Source of the DNA: an uncultured Flavobacteriales bacterium
Lineage (GTDB): Bacteria; Bacteroidota; Bacteroidia; Flavobacteriales; Crocinitomicaceae
Reading direction: 5' to 3'
NCBI GenBank assembly: GCA_946479985.1
Contig: CAMLIF010000005.1
Span: forward strand, 1 to 64,000
Length of the DNA stretch: 64,000 nt
Both the position numbers and the translations under genes were made by a program. This document shows positions 26,379-35,565 of the stretch, in pieces (position 1 is the stretch's first letter; each line of letters begins with the position of its first letter). Below the pieces are notes generated by a model, which worked only from the letters and a program-made list of their open reading frames with translations, did no database searches and was not told the DNA's origin.

Positions 26379-28184
26379 ATGGCAGCTCACGAAGCACACG
26401 CACATCACGACGCTCATGGACACGATCATCATGAGGAAGGTTTTATTTCAAAGTATATTTTCTCTCAGGATCACAAGATGATTGGAAAGCAGTTCTTAAT
26501 GACTGCTGTATTCATGGGAGTTATTGCGATGATTTTGTCGCTTTTATTCCGTATCCAATTAGCTTGGCCAGAGGAAGGAAGTGATTTCTTAAGCTTTTTC
26601 TTAGGTGAAAAATGGGCACCGGGAGGTGTAATGAAGGAATCAATGTATTTGGCATTGGTAACCATTCACGGTACAATCATGGTATTCTTCCTTTTGACAG
26701 GTGGTTTATCTGGAACATTCTCGAACTTGCTTATTCCGTTGCAAATCGGTGCACGTGATATGGCTTCAGGTTTCCTGAACATGTTATCGTTCTGGTTGTT
26801 TATGATCTCATCGCTTATCATGACTTACTCTTTGTTTATTGAAACAGGACCGGCATCTTCTGGTTGGACAGTTTATCCTCCTTTATCTGCTTTGCCTGAT
26901 GCGATTGAAGGTTCAGGACAAGGGATGACTTTGTGGTTAGTTTCAATGACAATATTCATTGCGTCTTCGTTACTTGGTTCGTTGAATTACATCGTAACTA
27001 TTTTCAACCTACGTACTCGCGGAATGAAAATGACTCGTATGCCGTTAACAATTTGGGCGTTCTTCGTAACAGCTATTTTGGGTGTACTTTCTTTCCCTGT
27101 ATTATTATCAGCTGCATTATTGTTAATGATGGACCGCTTGGCAGGAACTTCGTTCTACCTTTCTGATATCATTGTTGGTTCTGAAATGTTAGAGAATCAC
27201 GGTGGATCTCCATTATTGTATCAGCATTTATTCTGGTTCCTAGGTCACCCTGAGGTATATATCGTATTATTACCTGCTCTTGGTCTGACATCAGAGATCA
27301 TCGCAACGAATTCCCGTAAAGCAATCTTCGGTTACCGTGCCATGATCGGTTCTATCCTAGCAATTGGTTTCCTTTCGTTTATCGTTTGGGGTCACCACAT
27401 GTTTATGACTGGTATGAACCCATTCCTTGGTTCCGTATTCGTATTTACAACCTTGTTGATTGCAATTCCATCAGCAGTAAAAGTATTTAACTACTTAACA
27501 ACAATTTGGAGAGGTTCAAACATTTACACTCCGGCAATGTTGTTCTCAATCGGATTGGTATCTACGTTTATCACCGGTGGTGTAACTGGTATTATCCTTG
27601 CCGATTCGGCTTTGGATATCGCAATTCACGATACGTATTTCGTTGTAGCTCACTTCCACATTGTAATGGGTATGTCGGCTGTATTCGGAATGTTTGCCGG
27701 TGTTTATCACTGGTTCCCGAAAATGTACGGTCGTATGCTGAACACTCGTTTGGGTTATGCTCATTTCTGGGTTACAATTGTTGGAGCTTATGGAGTATTC
27801 TTCCCAATGCACTTTGTTGGATTGGCAGGAGCGCCTCGTCGTTACTACAACTATTCAGTTTACCAGGAGTTCAACTCAGATTCGTTTGACATGATCATGG
27901 ATTTGAATGTGATCATTACAGTATTCGCGATAATTGCTGCATTCGGTCAGTTGATTTTCTTATTCAACTTCTTCTACAGTATTTTCCGCGGACCGGTAGC
28001 AGTACAAAATCCTTGGAAAGCAAATACATTGGAATGGACAACTCCGGTAGAACACGTTCACGGAAACTGGCCTGGAGCTATTCCTGAAGTACACCGTTGG
28101 CCTTATGATTACTCTAAGCCGGGTGCCGAAGAAGATTATATTCCTCAGAACGTTCCTTTAATGGAAGGTGAAGAAGATCATTAA
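26379..28184 (+). CDS. coxA: cytochrome c oxidase subunit I (aa3/caa3-type)
   Basis: A 601-residue heme-copper oxidase core subunit. Ligand regions are intact: HGTIMVFF (low-spin heme histidine), FWFLGHPEVYIVLLPALG (CuB histidine and cross-linked tyrosine), WGHHMFMTGMNP (two CuB histidines) and HDTYFVVAHFHIVMG (both heme axial histidines). The N-terminus is a histidine-rich stretch (nine histidines in the first 20 residues). It ends the operon; a subunit III gene is not adjacent, so it must lie elsewhere. The following gap carries a perfect palindrome and the ruvB promoter. Confidence 0.96.
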   Translation: MAAHEAHAHHDAHGHDHHEEGFISKYIFSQDHKMIGKQFLMTAVFMGVIAMILSLLFRIQLAWPEEGSDFLSFFLGEKWAPGGVMKESMYLALVTIHGTIMVFFLLTGGLSGTFSNLLIPLQIGARDMASGFLNMLSFWLFMISSLIMTYSLFIETGPASSGWTVYPPLSALPDAIEGSGQGMTLWLVSMTIFIASSLLGSLNYIVTIFNLRTRGMKMTRMPLTIWAFFVTAILGVLSFPVLLSAALLLMMDRLAGTSFYLSDIIVGSEMLENHGGSPLLYQHLFWFLGHPEVYIVLLPALGLTSEIIATNSRKAIFGYRAMIGSILAIGFLSFIVWGHHMFMTGMNPFLGSVFVFTTLLIAIPSAVKVFNYLTTIWRGSNIYTPAMLFSIGLVSTFITGGVTGIILADSALDIAIHDTYFVVAHFHIVMGMSAVFGMFAGVYHWFPKMYGRMLNTRLGYAHFWVTIVGAYGVFFPMHFVGLAGAPRRYYNYSVYQEFNSDSFDMIMDLNVIITVFAIIAAFGQLIFLFNFFYSIFRGPVAVQNPWKANTLEWTTPVEHVHGNWPGAIPEVHRWPYDYSKPGAEEDYIPQNVPLMEGEEDH

Positions 28185-28205
28185 GATTCAAATAAACACA
28201 CTTTT

Positions 28206-28233
28206 GTAGGGGACAGTCGCGACTGTCCCCTAC
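28206..28233. repeat. 28-bp perfect palindrome, CGCG-centred family
   Basis: Half-site GTAGGGGACAGTCG followed directly by its reverse complement, with no loop. It sits between coxA and the ruvB promoter. The GTAGGG ends and TCGCGA centre are shared with palindromes at 49850, 51185 and 52491. It could terminate the act-cox transcript, but there is no T tract. Confidence 0.85.
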
Positions 28234-28251
28234 TTTGTTTTAAATAACCCC

Positions 28252-28259
28252 TATCTTTG
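28252..28259 (+). promoter_or_regulatory. promoter -7 box for ruvB-queG
   Basis: TATCTTTG, an exact TAnnTTTG match, 17 nt before the GTG start of ruvB. It supports ruvB being a separate transcription unit from coxA. Confidence 0.65.
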
Positions 28260-28276
28260 TCCCCAAACCAATTCAA

Positions 28277-29302
28277 GTGGAAGAAGAAGAGTCATTCGAT
28301 TACAGATCAGAAGTAAATAGTCAGGAGAAAGACTATGATAAAGTGCTGCGACCTAAAAGATTGAATGATTTTGCCGGTCAGCCTCAGGTGGTAGATAATC
28401 TCCAGATTTTTGTCCAGGCGGCAAAGAACCGGAATGAACCGCTCGATCACGTGCTTCTTCATGGTCCTCCGGGATTAGGGAAAACCACCCTGGCTAATAT
28501 TATTGCCAATGAAATGAACGTTGGATTTAAGGTAACCAGCGGCCCCGTTTTGGATAAACCCGGAGATTTGGCAGGGCTACTTACCAACCTCGATGTAGGT
28601 GATGTACTCTTCATTGATGAGATTCATCGTTTAAGCCCGGTTGTAGAAGAGTACCTGTATTCGGCAATGGAAGATTATGTGATTGATATCTTAATCGATT
28701 CCGGAGCAAATGCGCGTACAGTACAGATTGCTTTGAACCCGTTTACACTCATAGGGGCAACAACACGCTCCGGATTGCTTACATCGCCTCTTAGAGCTCG
28801 ATTCGGCATTAATTCACGCCTCGAATACTACGACATCAAAACGCTTTCAATGATTGTAGAACGTTCTTCCAGTTTGCTTGATATAGAAATTGATGAACGA
28901 GCAGCTTTTGAAATTGCGGGAAGAAGTCGTGGAACACCGCGTATAGCTAATGCTATTTTACGTCGCGTGCGTGATTTTGCCCAGGTGAAAGGCGACGGAA
29001 CTATTTCTCCTGAAATTACAGAATTAGCTTTAGATGCACTTAGTGTAGATAAATTCGGTTTGGATGAAATGGACAACCGGATTCTTCGTGTAATGATCGA
29101 TAAATTCAAGGGTGGACCGGTTGGCATGTCAACTATTGCTACTGCAATTGGCGAAAATGCCGGAACACTTGAAGAAGTGTATGAACCGTTCCTGATTCAG
29201 GAAGGATTTTTAATGCGTACGCCTCGCGGACGTAAAGTAACAGAGAAAGCATACACGCATTTGGGTTATACATCCGGTTGGGCGCAGGGCGGTCTATTTT
29301 AA
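28277..29302 (+). CDS. ruvB: Holliday junction branch migration ATPase RuvB
   Basis: A 341-residue AAA+ motor that, with RuvA, drives branch migration of Holliday junctions. Walker A ([14 protein letters not shown], about residues 61-74), Walker B (LFIDEIHRL), sensor 1 ([20 protein letters not shown]) and the C-terminal winged helix ([24 protein letters not shown]) are all present. The start is GTG at 28277; no ATG in frame lies upstream of the conserved N-terminus, and a -7 box fits this start. queG follows after 12 bp. Confidence 0.96.
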   Translation: MEEEESFDYRSEVNSQEKDYDKVLRPKRLNDFAGQPQVVDNLQIFVQAAKNRNEPLDHVLLHGPPGLGKTTLANIIANEMNVGFKVTSGPVLDKPGDLAGLLTNLDVGDVLFIDEIHRLSPVVEEYLYSAMEDYVIDILIDSGANARTVQIALNPFTLIGATTRSGLLTSPLRARFGINSRLEYYDIKTLSMIVERSSSLLDIEIDERAAFEIAGRSRGTPRIANAILRRVRDFAQVKGDGTISPEITELALDALSVDKFGLDEMDNRILRVMIDKFKGGPVGMSTIATAIGENAGTLEEVYEPFLIQEGFLMRTPRGRKVTEKAYTHLGYTSGWAQGGLF

Positions 29303-29314
29303 TTCTATAGTGCT

Positions 29315-30250
29315 GTGAATCGTTCCGAACTCAAACAGCATATTACACAACTCGCAAAACAACACGGGTTTTACGGCATTGGTTTTTCAAAAGCCGAATT
29401 TCTTGAAGAAGAGGAACTGCGCCTTACATCCTGGCTTAAGAATAATAATCACGGAGAAATGTCATACATGGAAAACCATTTCGACATGCGTCTCGATCCG
29501 CGAATTCTTGTTCCAGGATCCAAAACCGTGATTTCATTCCTATACAATTATTACACTGAATCGGAATTAAATGCCGACGGTTTGAAGATCTCGAAATACG
29601 CTTATGGCGAAGATTACCACGACGTCATCAAACAGAAACTGCGTGGTTTTGTAGACGAAGTAAAGCAAGTAGTCGGAGATATTGAAGGAAGGGTTTTTGT
29701 TGACAGTGCGCCTGTTCTTGAAAAAGCCTGGGCACAAAAAAGCGGTTTGGGCTGGGTTGGCAAGAACTCGAATCTGATCAACCCGAAAGCCGGGTCGTTT
29801 TATTTTTTGGCCGAATGGATCTGTGATTTGGATCTGGAACCCGATTCACAGATCAAAGACTATTGCGGAACCTGTACCCGGTGTATTGATGCTTGTCCGA
29901 CTGATGCGATTACGGACTCTTATATTGTTGACGGATCCAAATGCATCTCCTATGCAACCATCGAATTGAGAAAAGACGATTTACCTGCCGAATTTAAAGG
30001 CAATATGGAAAATTGGATCTACGGTTGTGATATCTGCCAGGACGTTTGTCCCTGGAACCGTTTTTCAATCCAACATACCGAAGAACGTTTCCAACCAAAA
30101 GAGCATCTTTTCTCCATGTCAACCTCAGACTGGGAAGATCTTACGGAAGATGTTTACCGGGAATTGTTCCGGAAGTCAGCAGTGAAACGAACTAAATTTG
30201 AAGGACTGAAACGTAATATTCGTTTTGTTTCCGGTCAGAAACCACTGTAG
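29315..30250 (+). CDS. queG: epoxyqueuosine reductase
   Basis: A 311-residue cobalamin/iron-sulfur enzyme that reduces epoxyqueuosine to queuosine in tRNA, the last step of queuosine synthesis. Two [4Fe-4S] cysteine clusters are visible: CGTCTRCIDACPTDAI (about residue 187) and CDICQDVCPWNRF (about 240), plus FVDSAPVLEKAWAQKSGLGWVGKN. The start is a GTG; the sequence aligns from the first residues with the family (LTQHGFYGIGFSKAE-like). Co-transcribed with ruvB. Confidence 0.95.
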   Translation: MNRSELKQHITQLAKQHGFYGIGFSKAEFLEEEELRLTSWLKNNNHGEMSYMENHFDMRLDPRILVPGSKTVISFLYNYYTESELNADGLKISKYAYGEDYHDVIKQKLRGFVDEVKQVVGDIEGRVFVDSAPVLEKAWAQKSGLGWVGKNSNLINPKAGSFYFLAEWICDLDLEPDSQIKDYCGTCTRCIDACPTDAITDSYIVDGSKCISYATIELRKDDLPAEFKGNMENWIYGCDICQDVCPWNRFSIQHTEERFQPKEHLFSMSTSDWEDLTEDVYRELFRKSAVKRTKFEGLKRNIRFVSGQKPL

Positions 30251-30363
30251 TGCATAGCACCCTTATTGAACAGAACGGATTTTTATTCCGTCTTTCCTCT
30301 TGTTGTAGTGAGCTTGCCGAAGTGTAATCTTTTTTTCCTAAATTGCTGCCTTAAAACTACACT

Positions 30364-31971
30364 ATGATAACTGAGGTTATTCAACCCGTCTCACTAAGCT
30401 TGACCCCATTTTCCGGTCCGTGGACAGAAAATGAAGCGGCCCATCTTCTCAGAAGAACCATTTTCGGAGCAACTTACTCACAAATTCAGGAAGCCGTAAC
30501 GAATGGAATGAATGCAACTGTAACATCGCTGATGATTCAGCCTGCGCAAACTTTTCCGTTAACACATTCAACCGATGAAGCAGTTGCTGCTTTTGGAACA
30601 ACCTGGGTAAATTCACTTTATCCGGCGACTAATCAAACAGCAACAGATAATGCCCGTCGGGCCAGCGGAACAGCGTGGATCATGGAACGATGTAATCAGC
30701 CTGATGTTAGTATCCAGGAGAAAATGTGCTTGTTTTGGGCAAATCATTTTGGCGTAGATGCAAATTCAGAATCGAAAGCAGTTTATCAGTATTTGGAAAT
30801 CTTACGTTCAGCTTGTTTGGGCGATTTCCGGCAAATGATCAAGGATATTACCGTTAATCCGTTGATGCTGATCTTCCTGAATGGCGCCTCAAACAATCAG
30901 TTTTCACCAAATGAAAACTATTCCCGAGAATTACTGGAGTTGTATACCGTTGGGAAAGGAGCTCAGGTTGGCCCGGGCGATTATTCTAATTATACTGAAG
31001 CGGATATTGCTGCCGGAGCTAAAATCCTTACAGGATATTTAGTTGATAATGTGTACAGTTCTACCGTTCAGGGACCAACAAGTACATTTACATCAATTCT
31101 CCATGACACTTCAACCAAGACTATGAGCGCGTACTTTGGTAATGCTACCGTTGTAGATCAAGGGGCAGGTGAGGTAGATGCATACATCGACATTATTTTT
31201 GATCACCCGGAAATTGCAAAGCACATTTGCAGAAAAATATACCGCTGGTTTGTCAATTATGATTTGACACCAACTGTTGAATCTACTGTGATCAATGACA
31301 TGGCTGCAACGCTTGTGGCGAATAATTTCATGATTCAACCGGTAATGGAGGAATTATTGAAAAGTGAGCATTTCTATGACATGTCTGTACGGGGAGCAAT
31401 CATTAAGAACCCGATTGAGTGTGTTTTCTCCATGATCAATGCAACAAGCTCCCTTCCGAATTATGATTTGAATACAAATTACCAGATTTACATAAATGTG
31501 TATTATGGTGCTTCAACATTGGGAATGGATTATTTCACTCCGCCAAGTGTGGGTGGGTGGACAGCTTATTACCAAACACCGTCGTATACGAAACTGTGGG
31601 CAAATTCAAGTTACATCAAACTGCGTTTTGATATTGGCGCTTATTTAACAGTTACACCTGGAATCTCTGCGAACGGAAACTTCTTTAAATTGGATTGTCT
31701 GACTTTTCTGGACGGGCTTTCTGTTCCATCTGATCCGAACCAGGTGATTCTGGATATGGCAACCGTTTTCACACCGAAAGGACTTTCTCTTACAACACGG
31801 ACTATGTTGAAGTTCATTTTGTGTAATGGTCAGCCGGATAGCGAATGGACCATTCAATACAATGAGTACCTGGCTGATCCGGGTAACAGTGTGGTAAGCA
31901 CACCTGTTCGCCAGCGTGTAGAGTTTACACTTTACCGTTTATTTCAATTACCTGAATTTCAAACAATCTAA
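30364..31971 (+). CDS. DUF1800 family protein
   Basis: A 535-residue protein with the DUF1800 hallmark AAHLLRRTIFGATYSQI near residue 26, the KMCLFWANHFGVD segment, NENYSRELLELYTVGKG (about 180-196) and the C-terminal GGWTAYYQTPSYTKLWANSS region. The family has no established biochemical activity. Unlike its partner downstream I see no obvious signal peptide. A DUF1501 gene follows after 15 bp; this pairing recurs in Bacteroidota and Planctomycetota and implies the two work together. Confidence 0.88.
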   Translation: MITEVIQPVSLSLTPFSGPWTENEAAHLLRRTIFGATYSQIQEAVTNGMNATVTSLMIQPAQTFPLTHSTDEAVAAFGTTWVNSLYPATNQTATDNARRASGTAWIMERCNQPDVSIQEKMCLFWANHFGVDANSESKAVYQYLEILRSACLGDFRQMIKDITVNPLMLIFLNGASNNQFSPNENYSRELLELYTVGKGAQVGPGDYSNYTEADIAAGAKILTGYLVDNVYSSTVQGPTSTFTSILHDTSTKTMSAYFGNATVVDQGAGEVDAYIDIIFDHPEIAKHICRKIYRWFVNYDLTPTVESTVINDMAATLVANNFMIQPVMEELLKSEHFYDMSVRGAIIKNPIECVFSMINATSSLPNYDLNTNYQIYINVYYGASTLGMDYFTPPSVGGWTAYYQTPSYTKLWANSSYIKLRFDIGAYLTVTPGISANGNFFKLDCLTFLDGLSVPSDPNQVILDMATVFTPKGLSLTTRTMLKFILCNGQPDSEWTIQYNEYLADPGNSVVSTPVRQRVEFTLYRLFQLPEFQTI

Positions 31972-31986
31972 TCGGGACCAGCTGTT

Positions 31987-33543
31987 ATGAAAAGAAGAAA
32001 CTTTATACAATCGGTAGGTCTTGCTTCAGTTGGGGCTCCGATTCTCTTGAAAAATTTCAATTTTGGAACTGTTTCCAAACAATTGTTTAAAACCTCTAAA
32101 TCAGCCGAAGACCGCGTACTGGTTTTGGTTCGTATGAATGGTGGAAATGATGGATTGAATACTGTAATTCCATTAGATCAGTATGATAATCTCGTGATTC
32201 AACGCCAAAACGTTATTCTGCCGGAAAACGATTTGCTGACTATCGCTCCAACTATCGGATTGCATCCGGTAATGACAGGTATGCGTGATTTGTATGATGA
32301 TGGGAAACTTTCAATTATTCAGAATGTAGGTTATCCGGAACAAAACAGATCACATTTCAGATCAATGGATATCTGGACTAGCGGATTGATTGATGACCAG
32401 GCAACGACAGGCTGGCTCGGAAGACATCTCGATCAGGATTACCCGAACTTCCCCGACGATTACCCGAATACTGCCAATCCTGATCCATTTGCAATTAGCA
32501 TGGGCTATGATGTTTCGGCGACCTGCCAGGGACTTATGGCTAATTTCTGCCAGTCAGTTTCTAACCCGGCCGATGCGTTTAACCTATTGGAAACCGTTCA
32601 GGTGAATGATGGAACGTATTATGGCTCCCACATGGAATATTTGTCGATGATCATTGCAATGGCAAACGATTATGGTGATCAGATCAATGCAGCCTATTCA
32701 GCGGGGTCGAATCTTTCTACGATGTATGATCCGGCGAATGAACTGGCAATGCAAATGAAAGATGTTGCGCGCATGATCGCCGGTGGATTGGAAACCAAGA
32801 TCTATATTGTAAACGTGAATGGATTTGATACTCACGATTCGCAAGTTGTTGATGGGACCCCGGAAACGGGAAACCATGCTGATCTTTTGAAAAAAGTTTC
32901 GGATGCTGTGCGTGCGTTCCAGGACGATTTAGGTTTATTGGGAATTGCACAGCGCGTTGCAGGAATGACATTCTCTGAATTTGGTCGTCAGGTGGCTTCT
33001 AACGCGAGTTTCGGAACAGACCATGGAGATGCAGCGCCATTATTCTTATTCGGTTCTTGTATTACAGGTGGAGTAGTTGGACCGAACCCGGTTATTTCAG
33101 ATCAGATTGTAGATCAGGCCGGGCTTCCAATGCAGATCGATTTCAGAGATGTATATGCTTCTGTATTGAAAGATTGGTTCCAGGCAGATGTAGCCGATAT
33201 TCAGGCACAATTCGAACATACTATTAATTTCTTCCCGGTTCTTGATTCCTGTAATTTGGGCTTGAACGAAAACAGCGAAGATCAGAATTCAGTAGTTGTA
33301 TATCCGAATCCATGCAGCTCTTCTACAACTATCCGTTTCGAATCTCAAAACGAGGATGTAACTGTTCAGATTCGTTCGGCAGAAGGGAAGCTGGTGAAAG
33401 AAATAAGCTCGCAGTCCTACAATAATGGAACACATGATATTCCGGTAGATTTGGACGGACTTTCCAACGGAACATACACTGTTCATATTTTCAAGAAATC
33501 AGGAAACTTTACAAAACGATTTGTGAAGGTGAGAACGATATAA
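31987..33543 (+). CDS. DUF1501 family secreted protein with T9SS sorting domain
   Basis: A 518-residue protein. The N-terminus MKRRNFIQSVGLASVGAPIL has a Tat-like RR motif before a hydrophobic stretch. The DUF1501 core shows VLVRMNGGNDGLNTVIPLDQ (about 45-64), FRSMDIWTSG, IYIVNVNGFDTHDSQV and GMTFSEFGRQVASNAS with conserved Asp/His residues; the family belongs to the alkaline phosphatase-like superfamily. The last 75 or so residues (VVYPNPCSSSTTIRFES to FTKRFVKVRTI) form a T9SS sorting domain, so the protein should reach the cell surface. Substrate unknown. Partner of the preceding DUF1800 gene. Confidence 0.88.
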   Translation: MKRRNFIQSVGLASVGAPILLKNFNFGTVSKQLFKTSKSAEDRVLVLVRMNGGNDGLNTVIPLDQYDNLVIQRQNVILPENDLLTIAPTIGLHPVMTGMRDLYDDGKLSIIQNVGYPEQNRSHFRSMDIWTSGLIDDQATTGWLGRHLDQDYPNFPDDYPNTANPDPFAISMGYDVSATCQGLMANFCQSVSNPADAFNLLETVQVNDGTYYGSHMEYLSMIIAMANDYGDQINAAYSAGSNLSTMYDPANELAMQMKDVARMIAGGLETKIYIVNVNGFDTHDSQVVDGTPETGNHADLLKKVSDAVRAFQDDLGLLGIAQRVAGMTFSEFGRQVASNASFGTDHGDAAPLFLFGSCITGGVVGPNPVISDQIVDQAGLPMQIDFRDVYASVLKDWFQADVADIQAQFEHTINFFPVLDSCNLGLNENSEDQNSVVVYPNPCSSSTTIRFESQNEDVTVQIRSAEGKLVKEISSQSYNNGTHDIPVDLDGLSNGTYTVHIFKKSGNFTKRFVKVRTI

Positions 33544-33555
33544 AAAAGTCGGAAG

Positions 33556-33595
33556 AAAAAAGTCGGGGTGAAAAATTTTTCACCCCGACTTTTTT
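33556..33595. terminator. perfect 40-bp palindrome, bidirectional terminator
   Basis: Arm AAAAAAGTCGGGGTGAAAAA followed directly by its reverse complement. It lies between the convergent DUF1501 and rseP genes and ends in T tracts in both directions. The centre AAAAATTTTT can open as a loop in RNA. It is nearly identical to the palindrome at 39062. Confidence 0.88.
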
Positions 33596-33611
33596 GTTTT
33601 AGTATAATCTT

Positions 33612-34943
33612 CTAGCTAAAAGCTCCAAGAATATCTTTTCCGTTAGCGTAAAGCATCAAACCAAGCAGTAAGAATATCCCTACGTATTGCGCCAATTCCA
33701 ATACTCTTTGCGGTGCCGGTTTGCGTGTAATCATTTCATAGATCAGGAAGATCACATGGCCGCCGTCTAATGCCGGAATCGGTAACAAGTTCATTACTGC
33801 TAGCATCATTGATAAGAATGCAGTTAATGTCCAGAATGCTTCCCAGTTCCATACCGGAGGGAACATTTTACCCATGGAGCCTAATCCGCCGACAGAGCTT
33901 GCTCCTTTTGATGTAAATACATATTTGAATTGAGCAATGTTGCTGTAGATCATTTTGTAACCGCGCGTCATTCCTTTTCCGATACTCTCACTAAAACCGT
34001 AATACTGCGTGTAAATTGCAGCGGTGTCGGTGGTGATCTTGTTGTTGGTCAGAATTCCCAGTTGTCCTTCCTTACCAACTTTCAGGTCTTTTTTCAGAAT
34101 GGTGTCGCCACGCTTCACGCTCAGTTCTATTTTCTTTCCAATGTTTTTGTAGAACATAGAAGACATTTCGTCATGGTATGAGAAATCTTTTCCGTTGATT
34201 GCCACAATCTTATCTCCCTTTTTCAACTTGATGCGTTCCGCACTTGAGCCAGGAAGCACTGAATCTATTGATCCGGGAAATGATCTGAAAGTGAAAGTAC
34301 CGTTTTCGGCACCCTGATTCCACATCATCTTTCCAATATCTTCAGGTAATTCAATAGATTCTTTTTTACCGTCAGCATGTAAAACCTCAAAGTTACGTTT
34401 GTTGAATATCAGGATTTCAGAGCCCAGTTTCGGGAAGTTCGTTACTTTTTCTCCGTTTACAGAGAGTATCTTATCTCCGGACCGGAAGCCGAATTGTTCC
34501 ATGTACGGGTGAACGGCAACACCATTTGCAAGTTTGTCGTTGTTTACTTTTTCTTCTCCCCAGATCATGGTTACCATGATGAAAAGAACGAATCCGACTA
34601 TTACGTTAACAATGATTCCGCCAAGCATAATAATCAAACGCTGCCACGCTGGTTTCGCACGGAATTCCCATGGCTGGGCCGGTTGAGACAATTGTTCCGT
34701 ATCCATTGATTCGTCAACCATTCCTGCGATTTTCACATATCCACCAAGCGGAATCCATCCGATTCCCCATTCTGTGTCACCGATTTTCTTTTTCAGAAGC
34801 GAAAACTTCCAGTCGAAAAACAGGTAAAACTTCTCAACCTTTACTTTAAAGACACGTGCGGCAATAAAATGACCCAATTCGTGTAATACAATAAGTAATG
34901 ATAATGATAATAGCAACTGCGCTGCACGCACCCAAAAATCCAT
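33612..34943 (-). CDS. rseP: site-2 intramembrane metalloprotease RseP
   Basis: A 443-residue M50 protease. Zinc ligands are in LHELGHF (H21-E22-x-x-H25, first helix) and in the distal LDGGH motif near residue 395; two PDZ-like regions lie between them (for example FGFRSGDKILSVNGEKVTNFP and IKLKKGDKIVAINGKDFSYHD). RseP cleaves anti-sigma factors and leftover signal peptides within the membrane. I chose the ATG at 34943 because it places the HExxH motif in the first membrane helix; a longer reading to 35000 includes the promoter box at 34964. No dxr or bam genes are adjacent. Confidence 0.94.
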   Translation of the reverse strand: MDFWVRAAQLLLSLSLLIVLHELGHFIAARVFKVKVEKFYLFFDWKFSLLKKKIGDTEWGIGWIPLGGYVKIAGMVDESMDTEQLSQPAQPWEFRAKPAWQRLIIMLGGIIVNVIVGFVLFIMVTMIWGEEKVNNDKLANGVAVHPYMEQFGFRSGDKILSVNGEKVTNFPKLGSEILIFNKRNFEVLHADGKKESIELPEDIGKMMWNQGAENGTFTFRSFPGSIDSVLPGSSAERIKLKKGDKIVAINGKDFSYHDEMSSMFYKNIGKKIELSVKRGDTILKKDLKVGKEGQLGILTNNKITTDTAAIYTQYYGFSESIGKGMTRGYKMIYSNIAQFKYVFTSKGASSVGGLGSMGKMFPPVWNWEAFWTLTAFLSMMLAVMNLLPIPALDGGHVIFLIYEMITRKPAPQRVLELAQYVGIFLLLGLMLYANGKDILGAFS

Positions 34944-34963
34944 GTTCTTTTTTTTAAGAGTAA

Positions 34964-34971
34964 CAAATATA
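34964..34971 (-). promoter_or_regulatory. promoter -7 box for rseP
   Basis: TATATTTG on the minus strand, an exact TAnnTTTG match, 20 nt before the chosen ATG. Confidence 0.55.
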
Positions 34972-35077
34972 GTATAATTCCATCTAGAGATTGGGAACAC
35001 AAGGGGGTCCTCTTAAATTCAATAGATAAAAATGGTTAAATGAAAAATTCGGGCTAAGTAACAAAAACCGAAAAGCA

Positions 35078-35254
35078 TCAGTAATCTTCAAAGTAAACCA
35101 TAGCGGTATCCATGAAATTGTGATTTGTACTAAACTTTAGTTTATCAGCGAACATCTGCCGGATCAGCGTAATGTCATGATCAGAGAAATTTTGTTTGAG
35201 GTTAGGGCTGCAAATGAGCGGTTGAATATCCGTGGTGCTCAAAATACTCAACAA
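35078..35254 (-). other. overlapping open frame, possible frameshifted C-terminus of the upstream small gene
   Basis: A 58-codon frame, +1 relative to the small gene at 35202-35561, overlaps its last 53 nt and continues 124 nt beyond its stop. It reads ...IQPLICSPNLKQNFSDHD, then ITLIRQMFADKLKFSTNH and NFMDTAMVYFEDY before TGA. The composition is that of a real soluble protein, not of random frame. It has only TTG starts, so either the upstream gene lost its C-terminus through a frameshift, or ribosomes shift frame, or it is a separate coupled gene. Between it and rseP I see nothing else. Confidence 0.45.
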
Positions 35255-35561
35255 TTGCCCCTTTCATGAATTCCTGCTGTTCGGCATCAGACAATGGAGG
35301 CAATTCCTTTTTCAATTCAAAATGCGGCCATTCATCTTTGTCCTTACCTATAAATTCATAGTACCCATAAGGTTCCAGTATCGTACAAATGGCAATGTGC
35401 ATTAAATCTGTTTTCTCGTGCTTTTTGAAATCTTTGTATCCATGGCCAAGTTCTTCAACCCCGATTAAAAACAACAGGATCTGTAAATCTATTCCTTCAC
35501 CGAAGGTTTTTGTCAATTCTCTGATCAAGTGCTGATATCTCAGTTCTAATGCGTAATCCAT
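35202..35561 (-). CDS. small uncharacterised cytosolic protein, possibly truncated
   Basis: A 119-residue soluble protein with a helical, charged sequence (ELRYQHLIRELTKTFGEG, LFLIGVEELGHGYKDF, HIAICTILEPYGYYEFIG). I recognise no family or catalytic motif. An exact -7 box lies 4 nt before its ATG. The overlapping +1 frame continuing past the stop (35078-35254) suggests the natural protein may be about 40 residues longer and that this copy is frameshifted near its end. Confidence 0.68.
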   Translation of the reverse strand: MDYALELRYQHLIRELTKTFGEGIDLQILLFLIGVEELGHGYKDFKKHEKTDLMHIAICTILEPYGYYEFIGKDKDEWPHFELKKELPPLSDAEQQEFMKGAIVEYFEHHGYSTAHLQP

Positions 35562-35565
35562 TCTG

